Both the position numbers and the translations under genes were made by a program. Under the pieces are notes generated by a model, which was not told the DNA's origin, ran no database searches, and worked only from the letters and a program-made list of their open reading frames with translations. A stretch of DNA of 64,000 nucleotides from Purpureocillium takamizusanense (Eukaryota; Ascomycota; Sordariomycetes; Hypocreales; Ophiocordycipitaceae): contig NC_063069.1 of the NCBI RefSeq assembly GCF_022605165.1, positions 1,054,001 to 1,118,000 on the forward strand. Direction: 5' to 3'. Below are positions 1-8,708 of the stretch, piece after piece; position 1 is the first letter of the stretch; every line of letters starts with the position of its first letter.

Positions 1-357
1 TCATTTCATTTTCGCATTGTCTTGACGTTCATTTCATGTCTTTTTTGTTTGCATTTGATTTGGGCTTGCATTTCTTTTGTTCTTGTATGGCGAAATGCCT
101 GTTTTCTCGACATGGTCGTTGTGTTTGAGCATGCATCACAGGCCCACACATGCTGCTGGCTTTGAGTCTTATCGACTCATCACCACATTGAGGGCCGTCA
201 TGTTGCTGTGCTCAGAGACGATGATGTATCGTGGCTCAGTTGGCGAAGCTGTGTTGAGTAGCAGAAAGTCTTCATGACACTTCACTTCAACCCCCTCTGA
301 CAGCACAGCCATTTGCCGTCGCATCTACAAAGTACAGACACTAACACTTACACGCAG
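1..357. other. AT-richer leader, probable intron or 5' region of the XRCC2-like gene
   Basis: The first 357 bases are poorer in GC than the following exon and contain no long ORF with coding character. They end in a good splice acceptor. They are probably intron plus upstream sequence of the gene to the right. Confidence 0.35.
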
Positions 358-1083
358 ATCTTGGACAGCCTCCGCGCGGCGCTGCCCGACCCTGCCGCCA
401 GCGACGACGCGACAACGACGTCGCCGCCTCAAACCACGACGGCCCGACGAAGCAAGACCAAGGTCAAGACGACGCACATGGACGAGCTCGACCGCGTCGC
501 GGCGCGGCACTTCCGCGACACGCGGGCGGCGACGACCTCCGTCTCGGGCCGTGGCCTCGCGCTGCTCTACGCGCTCGTCTCGCGGCTCGCGGGCCCGCCG
601 CTTCGCCAGGCCGTCCTCGTCGTCGACCTTGACGGGCGCTTCGACGCCACGCGGCTGACGTGCGCCGAGGACGACATGCGTCACGTCTACGTGCAGCGAC
701 CGGCGCGCAGCGGCAGCGCCGCCACGGGGCCGGGCATGGAGCGGCACCTGCGGGCGGTCATTGCCGACGCGGGCGCCTTCATGCTCTATGACGACGCGGC
801 GTGGGCGAGTCGCTGGCGGCAGTGGTGGGGGACGCTCGTCGTGGGCGGCGGCGGCGGCGGAGGAGGGGGATATGGAACGGGATACGGAGGGCCCGGAGCG
901 GCGGGAGACGTCGTGACGGGTTGGAGGGGCTGGCTGCGCGTCGACCGCGAAGAGGTGCCTGCCTTTGCGCTCGGCATGAGCGCCGACGAGGCCCTCGCTC
1001 AGAGGCGGGCGCGGCAGGACGCCGTCGATGCGGCCGGTTGGGCGGCCAGCTCGCCGTGGGGTGGCTTCGTCTTTCACGAGTGA
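358..1083 (+). CDS. XRCC2/Rad51-paralogue-like protein, 3' exon (5' part not resolved)
   Basis: The reading frame is open from a splice acceptor (CAG at 355-357, preceded by a CTAAC branch-like site at 341) to the TGA at 1081-1083, giving 241 residues. A stretch ending ALLYALVSRL is followed about ten residues later by AVLVVDLDGRFDATRL. This matches the layout of the XRCC2 family, where the second block holds the Walker B-like strand followed by an R-L helix. XRCC2 acts with other Rad51 paralogues in homologous recombination. The place where a Walker A loop would lie reads TTSVSGRGLALL and lacks a GxxxxGK[ST] motif. A run of nine glycines lies near residue 175. The first exon or exons could not be placed: the 357 bases upstream hold no convincing coding segment, so the start may lie left of the window. 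The assignment rests on a short motif region. Confidence 0.55.
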   Translation: MLDSLRAALPDPAASDDATTTSPPQTTTARRSKTKVKTTHMDELDRVAARHFRDTRAATTSVSGRGLALLYALVSRLAGPPLRQAVLVVDLDGRFDATRLTCAEDDMRHVYVQRPARSGSAATGPGMERHLRAVIADAGAFMLYDDAAWASRWRQWWGTLVVGGGGGGGGGYGTGYGGPGAAGDVVTGWRGWLRVDREEVPAFALGMSADEALAQRRARQDAVDAAGWAASSPWGGFVFHE

Positions 1084-2014
1084 TGATGGGACACGTGTAG
1101 CAGTCTCGCTTCTGCAATGCATATACGTTGATGAATGAAACAAGCGCGGCTTCAGCTCCAAGGTGCTCCGTGAGGCCCGCCGGCCATGGAAGTGACGAAT
1201 CGCCTCAACTCTGGAGTGCAGGAGCTCGCCGCGAGCACCACGACATCTCCTTGCCAACGCGGCCACCATCACCACCACCATCACCACCACCATGTCTGAG
1301 TTGGCCAAGGTTATATTACCTTGCTACTACGTACTGCTACTGCTATGAGGTGCTAGTACGTACGTACTCCATATCGCCATGGGAGTGACCCAGAGGGGAC
1401 CCCACGAGTTCCCCGGACCCGCGCCGGTTGTAACAGTGACTATGTTGTTTATTACCACAGCCCCGCCTGTTCGATTATTTGCCTACCGAATACTAGGTAA
1501 TATTAACGCCCTGATAGCTGTATGGTACCTTGGTAGTTTGTGCCGACGCCTTCGGATCCCCGGGCATTCTGCAAGCTGCCACACGGACGCAGTAAGCCAA
1601 GTATTCCAGACCACAAACGCGGTCTCCATCTCTGCACGTCTGGGCGCCCGCCATGGGCGGCAATGGCGGGCCCGGAGTTCGCCTCGCCGTCGGTTCGTAC
1701 GTCGACGAACAAGGATATCTCCGCTCGCGCCCTGCGGCTTCTCTTCATTGACATCGGACCACCTTCGGTGATCAAGGTTGACAGCAGCCGTATTGCGATT
1801 CCGTGTGGTTCGAGGCCGGAAAAGGGCCATGCTTGAGCCAATGTTCAGACGCTTCAGCGGGCGACACTGTCGTATCACCGAATCGCCCCTCCAATGTCCG
1901 CGCTGATCTATCATTGTTTGTATCATGGTCGATATCAGTTGTTAGCGGCAGGGCCACCCCCTCCAAAGCCAGGCCGCTCTTCACCCCCGCGAGAATGCGG
2001 GTAGCGTCCGAACG
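1084..2014. other. Intergenic spacer between two convergent genes
   Basis: This stretch separates the 3' ends of the XRCC2-like gene and the transporter fusion gene. It contains a (CCACCA)n microsatellite near 1263-1292 and GTACGTAC-type palindromic patches near 1340-1370. No ORF here shows coding character or a recognisable domain. Confidence 0.5.
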
Positions 2015-4552
2015 TTACTGTTGATACCCCGGCGCCGGCAGTCCGAGCATCTTGGCCTGCCCATCCAGCTTGTCGAAGAAAGCTGTCCGAAGCGGCTCAG
2101 ACAAGTAGTTCAGCCTGTGGCCACAGCGAGCCGTCGTGACGTTCTCAATCGAGGCGCCGTCGTCGCAGCAAGACCCCCAGCAGTCTCGAAAGTCGTATAC
2201 GGCCGGCTTGGCGCTGGCCCCCCCATGGCTATATGTGTCGTTGATGATCTGGACCATGGTGGGAATGGCAACCTCGTGGAACACATCGAACTCGTGGAAG
2301 ATGTCGGCCAGCCGGATGTAGTCGACAAAGAACCGTCGCGGGATGTAGTAGATGTCGCTCCAGCCGATGCACCACTGGCCCTTTTGCACCTTGTATCCTG
2401 CGTCCAGCTGTTCTACAACTTCAGTAGCTTTCAGAGACGACAGATGGAAGTCCTTCTCAAGCCCCCACCAATCCGACTCATTGGTGCTGCTCATACATCT
2501 GTGCAGCGGCATTGACGAGTTGAGAAACCATACTTGGTTCCGGTCCATGTTGGCCCAGGCGAGCGGGTCGATCCAGGCATCGAAGTGAAAGTAGAGAAGG
2601 CCTTCAATCAGTGGCTCGGTAGATAGGATCATCTTCATGACACGAGCGACTGCACTGTATATCGTAAAGGTGTTGTCTGCCTGGTCGGTTTCCCAATCAA
2701 GATAGCTCGACGGGCGTTCCTTTGCCAATTCGGGTATTGATAAGTGCACCGTACGGAAGAAAGGATCATACTTTCTGACGAGTGGGATTCGCTCAGGCAG
2801 ATGGGAGTTCCAGCGAACCATGGCAAATGTCTTTTGAAACGGTGAAGCGACAACTTCGGGTGAAGCGACAACTTCGGATACACGTGCAGCTGTGCTGCTA
2901 ACATGAAGTAGGCCGGGCATCGTCTGCTCCGGGATTGCCAGGAGCACAACCAGAATGACCGTTCCGAATGTCAATATGCCGAGGCATGCCACCGGACATT
3001 TCTGCGAGGTAGACGTCGCGTCAACATATACACCTGCCCGCCGACTGGAGAAAGCGGTGCCGCGGCAAACATACGCCGTCCATTGATTTTTTGAGGCACT
3101 TACTGCAAAGAGCTCCCGTAGCGTTGTAGAGACTCTATTCTTTCGCCCAGGATCCCGATAGGTATCGTTCGTACTCTGCATCGCAGGCTTACTGACGTAG
3201 AGCCAAGATGCCAAAAACGTGAGGCCGGCGCCCAATATGACGAGGTCGCCGAAGGCGATGCCGAAGAGCACTGGCGAGAGGTACAGCAGAATCCCGGTGG
3301 ACACGACGTTCGCGAAGCATTTGATGAGTGCATCAGCGTCTGGATCCCTCGACGTTAGAATCAATGTCAATAGTTACGGGGGACGCCCGCGAACGAAAAC
3401 AGTGAACCACTTACATTTGTACACGGTAGTGATTGCCAACCCAATGAAGACATTGCTGACCACCACCATGATGGCGCCAAAGCTGTTATAGCCGTCGAGG
3501 AAACCCGGTTCGCCGGCATTGACACAGCGAAGAAGCAGGTGGCAAACCAGGTTGATGCCCGCCCCGGTCGCGTAGAGAATCATGTTGGTGACATGTAAGC
3601 TGCAGTCGTTGAGCTTTACGAGATATTGATTATACACGCCCGCTGACGCGCTCAGGGCTAATTGTAAGGCGAGAATCGAATATACTCCGATAGGGTACAT
3701 GATAAGAGTCTTGCTGTCGCCTTTATACTGCGTAAGAATCAAACCACAAAGCTATCAAGTTGCCAGGTTAGCGCATAGGGCACCAGCCAAGACCGAGATT
3801 CTGGTCCACACGTTATACTTGCCTGAATACCAATGGCAATCCATTGAAGTTTGGAAATCTTGGTGCCAAGGCAGGTTACCATTATTACGGCCGTCGCAAC
3901 CGTTCCACCGCTCTTGGATAGCTGTATGGTGCCCGGGTCCGCCATCTTGTAATTGAGAAACACCTGTATCATTACACGATCAGCACGAGAAGTCCCGCGA
4001 GTCTCTGTAAAAGCTTACCGAGTTATTGATTAACGTATAGCACAGAGCCAGAACAATGATGCCCTCCGTCTTTTGTTGGGCCAAGTCACTCCACAGGTCC
4101 CGCCAGAAAACCCTCAGCCGAGAAACCAGCTCGCCCTTGCCAGGACTTGTGTCAGAGAGTTGGTGATGATCGAGCGCCAAACTTGGTTGACTGCTTCCAC
4201 TGACGGCATTTTCCGAGGCAGAAGCGTCATCGTCGTCGTCCAAACGCGAGTACCGAGGCCCGGCACCTCCCTCTAATAACAGTGAGGGAGACGGCGGCCA
4301 TGACTCCCTCCTTTTCTCTGCCTCCCACCAGAAGAAGGCCGAGGACAAGAGAAGCTTGAGGAACTCAGATATGACGATGGATCCTGAGGGGGAAAAGGAG
4401 TACGACCCAGAGACCTGCGCGGCTTTCATCACGATGCCGATGCCGACCTGGATTGCTATAAGCCCGGCCGTGGATGCCACGCCCTGGATGGGAATGCCAT
4501 GAGGCCATATCAGGGACCACAGCCGAGTCGGGAGGCCGGCTGTAGAGAACAT
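2015..4552 (-). CDS. Nucleotide-sugar transporter-like protein fused to a membrane-anchored luminal domain
   Basis: Five exons join to 744 residues: 4552-4019, 3963-3823, 3751-3415, 3339-3104 and 3001-2015. Residues 1 to about 400 are a multi-spanning transporter of the SLC35A/UDP-sugar type. Diagnostic blocks are IVISEFLKLLL, LINNSVFLNYKMADPGTIQL, WIAIGIQLCGLILTQYKGD and a late VYKYADALIKCFANVVSTG block. A further hydrophobic helix (about 420-440) precedes a soluble region of about 300 residues with FHFDAWIDP, WCIGWSDIYYIPRRF and several cysteines. This region looks like a glycosyltransferase-type luminal domain, but I do not recognise the family. The likely site is the Golgi. Intron 2 has a GC donor (gcaagt at 3822). 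The start is the first ATG; an upstream GTG in frame was ignored. The gene is divergent from the trifunctional gene at 5403, which suggests a shared pathway. Confidence 0.75.
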
Positions 4553-4985
4553 GGTGGTCACAACTGAAGCATTTGTGCTCTACCACGACGACCTGGTTTC
4601 TGGCTGTAAATCATGAAAGAGTAGCCTAAGGTGCCTTTATCGGTGTCTTGAAACGGCTCTGCTGCCACGCGTCATGAAGAAATTTGTCATGATAATGCCA
4701 AGCACGGCAACGGCGCACAGCGAGCCAGGATATAAGGGAGGGGGGGTAGAGGGGGGCCGGCGTTATGGCCTGGACTCGCCGTGAGGGCGCAATGATATCC
4801 CGGCGAGGGCGGGAATCTACGTTATGCCCTATTACTTTGGAGAATTGCTAGTATTACTTCTAGTAGATTCCAATGTATTGAGTTCGTCGCTCGACAAGGC
4901 CGTCACGAATCATACATCAGACGCCCTCCATTCACCAGACCGTGCACTCGTCAATGCCAACGTACGCCCGGCAGACGCTCCTGTT

Positions 4986-4998
4986 GGACGACTCGTCC
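4986..4998. promoter_or_regulatory. Dyad GGACG-N3-CGTCC in the divergent promoter
   Basis: GGACG at 4986-4990 and its reverse complement CGTCC at 4994-4998 are separated by three bases, with partial symmetry continuing outward. Such short perfect arms suit a dimeric regulator. This is inferred from symmetry alone. Confidence 0.25.
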
Positions 4999-5012
4999 GA
5001 CAACTCCATCTG

Positions 5013-5031
5013 CCGGTGGACGATCCTCCGG
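5013..5031. promoter_or_regulatory. Dyad CCGG-N-GGA-N3-TCC-N-CCGG in the divergent promoter
   Basis: The 19 bases form an imperfect palindrome whose arms carry CCGG, containing CGG/CCG triplets of the sort bound by Zn2Cys6 dimers. It lies 14 bases from the previous dyad. No regulator is identified. Confidence 0.3.
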
Positions 5032-5402
5032 TATTATTGATCATTCGCCAGGTTGTCATGCCTGCCGCCGGAAAAGCGTATTTGGATCATCTCGGAACTT
5101 AGCCGGGCTGCACCTCCGCAGAGCACTTGAGCGCTTGGCATGAAGATTGAGTTTGATCACGAGATGACATGGAGTCATTGGCGGTATAGGAGAGCTTTGT
5201 AAAGCCGCCAATTCAGCAGGCTGCCTCTATCTGGAGTTCAAATTGTTTGGCTTTGAGCGTTGGCACGGAGCCACGGCCCAACATAGAACTGGTGCTCACT
5301 TTCCTCGTTATAAGCTGAATCTAGCAGTCGGCTCGTAGAAACGGCTAGACAATACCGCTCCATCAGGCTCGCCGTCTTCAGTGCAACTCGTCCCCTGTCG
5401 CC

Positions 5403-7888
5403 ATGTCTGTCCACCAGCCTCTTAACGTTATCATTCCGATCGGCGGTATCGGATCTCGCTTTTCCGATCGAGGCTACCGCTACCCCAAGCCGCTCATCAA
5501 CATCGTCGGGCGTCCGATGCTGCTGTGGCTCCTCGACTGCCTGACACTCGAGCCCGATGATGTCGTTTGGATCGCAGTAAGCGAAGAGGTGGACGAGGAG
5601 TTCCTCATTGGGCAGCTCGTAGCCAAACACCTCAAAGGCGTCGTCGAGCACCATGTCTTGCGACTGCGGCACCCGACCAAGGGTGCCAGTGAGACGGTAA
5701 CTAACTCGCCGCGGCAAACGCAATCCTCCATGATATTGTACGGCCCTGCTAACGGGTCTATGCTTGGAGCTCTACATTGTTTGCCAGAGTATGACACGGA
5801 AGTACCTCGAGCGGAAGACGGTGTCTCTCGACTGCGACACCATATACTGGAACGATATTTTGGGACAGGTCCGGGACATGCCCACGCGCCAGGGCGGGTG
5901 CTTCTACTTCAAGGACAACGGCGACAAGCCCATTTACTCTTACATAAAAACAGAAGACAGGTGTGTATTTCTCCCTTTAATCAAGCGACGGGACATGACT
6001 GTATCTTATCGTTACGTTGTATAGGGACGGCCTGCAATCAATCATCGATATTCAAGAGAAAAAGGCCATCTCCAACAAAGCCAATTCAGGGGCTTACGTG
6101 TTTCGAACCGCCCAAGAACTCAAGTCGTATGCCGAAGAAAACCTCGATGTCCCTGGCATCAACTCGCAAGATGTGGGAGAATACTTCACCTCCCAGCTGA
6201 TTGCTCACATGATTCAAGATGGTGTCCCGTACGTGGGTTTGCCGATCCAGAAGCAGGACATGTCCTGCGTGGGGACTCCGGAGCAGCTACAGGACTTTCT
6301 GCGGCGCGTCAAAAGCGACGAATGCAAGCATCCGCTGGCCTTGAAGAAAAGGCGCTTCTGTTTTGACTTGGACCTCACGCTCGTCGGGGTACCGGCGGTG
6401 TCGGGGGACTATTCTACGTGCCCCCCGATAGAGAAGAACATTCGCCTGGTGAAGCAGCTCTATAACGCTGGTCACCACATCATCATTGTATGTTCATGTT
6501 TAAATATCCCGCGTTCCGTCTCACCACACGAGGAAAACTAAAGCCAAACAACTATCCAGCATACTGCGCGCAGAATGCGAACGCATAATGGTAACGTGGG
6601 CTCGGTCATTGCCGATGTCGGGCCCGTTACATTTACCCAGTTGGCCACGTACGGGATCCCTTTCCACGAGGTGTACTTTGGCAAACCGTACGCCGATGTT
6701 TACATCGATGACTTGGCCGTCAACGCGAACCTCGACACGACACGAGAGATTGGCTGGTTCGACCGGCAGGACGACATGCCTCCAAACCATATGGACATGA
6801 CGCAGCAGTCGAGTGACCATACAAACGGTCATGCCAACGGACGCACAAACAGCCACAAGAAAGCTGGCATGGTTGCCGCACGCGACTTCAATACAATTCA
6901 GGTCATTGACGACAAGGTCATCAAGTCGACCAAGTCGGAGCAGATCTTGGGCGAGATGTGGTTTTACCTGCACATGCCGCCCGAGATTGCCAGCATCATC
7001 CCTAAAATCCACGGCATGGAGTTCTTTGCCGAGACGGGAACATTCACCATCACCATGGACAACTGCAGAGGCCGAACCTTTTCGCACATGCTTGTTGGCC
7101 GTTCCATCACCAAGGGCCGCTTTCTCTCCTTCCTAAAGGGACTTTATGCCTTTCACACAGCCAAGAGAGTCGACGAACCTAGTAATGTCGACACCCCTCC
7201 GTCGCTTCAAGCTCTGCTGGAGAAGCAGTCGCATCACCGGGGCGACCAACCGGTCAATATCTACGCCAACTATGGCGACAAGCTTCGCCACAGGTACGAA
7301 CGGCATCGTGCTTGCTACGACGCGCTGGGGCCTCTTGCAGGGTCACTGTTCAGCCGCATTCACGAGTTCTTGGACACGTACGAGGCAGAGGGAAAGGGCG
7401 TGCATGCCGATGTCATCCACGGTGATCCCGTCTTTAGCAATGCCATCCTGTCCCCGGACGACAGCGTCGTCACGTTCATCGACGTGCGGGGGCAAGTCGG
7501 CGATGTGCTCACCAGCGAAGGCGACGTACACTACGACCTCGCCAAAGTTCTCCAGTCGCTGTGCGGCTATGACCACATCCTGTTCCGAAGCGACAATGGC
7601 CACGACTTGGCAGAGTACGTGCGCGGGGACAAGCCGCTCCTGGACGAGGCGGACGACCGGCTCCTGTGCGACCTACGCGAGTACTTTTTCGATTTTGTGA
7701 AGGAAACCTACTCGATGCACCTGCATAGGAAGACGCTCCTTCGCATCACCGCTTCTCTTATCTTCAGTCTGATCCCTCTGCACAGACCGGAGCTCGGCGC
7801 AGTCTTCCTGAAGCTCTGCAAGGAAACTCTGGATAGGGCGAACCACATGGTGGGCCACATGTCAACGGGCCCAAACACCTCAACATAG
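5403..7888 (+). CDS. Trifunctional nucleotidyltransferase - HAD phosphatase - APH-type kinase
   Basis: Exons 5403-5696, 5770-5960, 6025-6487 and 6560-7888 join to 758 residues. All three introns have GT-AG ends and restore family motifs. Residues 1-250 are a sugar/small-molecule nucleotidyltransferase with a GGIGSR loop (14-19) and PKPLI (28-32). Residues 270-400 are a HAD phosphatase of the bacterial capsule-biosynthesis type: D276-L-D278-L-T, then HTARRMRTHNGN, then FGKPYAD (Lys358) and the acidic pair D366-D367. The usual Gly after the second Asp is Leu. A Gln/Asn/His-rich linker follows. Residues from about 430 to 758 are an aminoglycoside/choline-kinase-like fold with HGD605PVFSN and D624 of the metal-binding loop. 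Known families suggest phosphorylation, NDP transfer and phosphate removal on one cytosolic protein. The substrate is unknown. Separate proteins of these kinds occur in bacterial capsule loci, so ancient transfer is possible, but introns and base use look native. Confidence 0.85.
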
Positions 7889-8708
7889 GGGTGCAGCTAT
7901 TGAGAGAAGGGGCAGTTGAAGGCTCAACTTGGCCTGGAATACGATACAGAAGTTGCGGTGCCAGCGAAGTGAACATGAAGGCTACGCCGCCGGTCAAGAG
8001 CGCGCTTATGTTGGTATTTGCGCAATGTTGCTCCTCACGTCGGCTCGGGTAAGAGCACTACTGACCCTCGGCATGTAAATATCGACCTTGACAGTGAGCT
8101 TTGGGACGGTATACCGAAAAGTGCTATAAGGCACTAGATCGTACATGTAGACATTGTAGAGTAGAGGTACTCTCGTTGCGCGTGGTACGCGGAACATTGA
8201 AGTGTAACAAGCGCAGCTAGGAGATATATATGTAAGCTACCCAGTGCGTACTTTAGTGGTCGATACGCCACAGAGCTCCAAGTTACAGTGCTTCACCCTG
8301 ACGCTGACATAGGGGCGGATCAAGGCGTGGGTGCCTGCGCGCGCCCCCTTGTCACGAGACGACGCTGACCCCGACGGGGCTAAATGCGCCGCAAGTTCTA
8401 CCAGTTAGCCGGAACGCAGCGCGGTTTCTCCTTGGTGCGCGTAAACCTACCTGGTGGACTCCAGACATCAAAGGGAGGGAGAGGGAGCGAGGGCGGAGGC
8501 ACGCGCGCGGGGGACTTGGAAGCAACCCGAGAGCCACGTCGTTGTACTACATAAAATGCGACGATCTCGCCATCTTTGGCGGGCGATGTTGGCTCTGTTG
8601 AGTGCTTGGTCGTGGTAGGGTTTGGTGTTTCTGAATTCCTAAACCACAGTTTGTGTGTCTGCCTGCCTGTATTGTCTCGGATCTGTGTGAATCATCACCA
8701 TCCACGGG
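7889..8708. other. Intergenic spacer upstream of the GH43 gene
   Basis: About 820 bases lie between the kinase gene stop and the GH43 start, on the same strand. They presumably hold the 3' end of one transcript and the promoter of the next. I see no gene, repeat or RNA here. Confidence 0.5.

Larger units (their letters stand above)
4553..5402. promoter_or_regulatory. Shared divergent promoter region
   Basis: The 850 bases separate the start codons of the transporter fusion gene (minus) and the nucleotidyltransferase-HAD-kinase gene (plus), so both promoters must lie here. Two short dyads, at 4986-4998 and 5013-5031, sit about 400 bp from each start. A 92-codon ORF at 4824-5102 has no family resemblance and is not called as a gene. 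Confidence 0.6.

Noticed and set aside
325..1308. 327-codon ORF on the minus strand over the XRCC2-like exon
   Set aside because: Arg/Pro/His-rich, opposite a frame with family motifs; a codon-bias shadow.
3034..3103. Alternative 70-bp intron in the transporter fusion using the GGCAG acceptor
   Set aside because: It would shift the reading frame before the luminal domain; the 102-bp intron ending at 3002 keeps the frame.
4824..5102. 92-codon ORF in the divergent promoter
   Set aside because: No resemblance to a family, and it overlaps the symmetric sites; not enough to call a gene.
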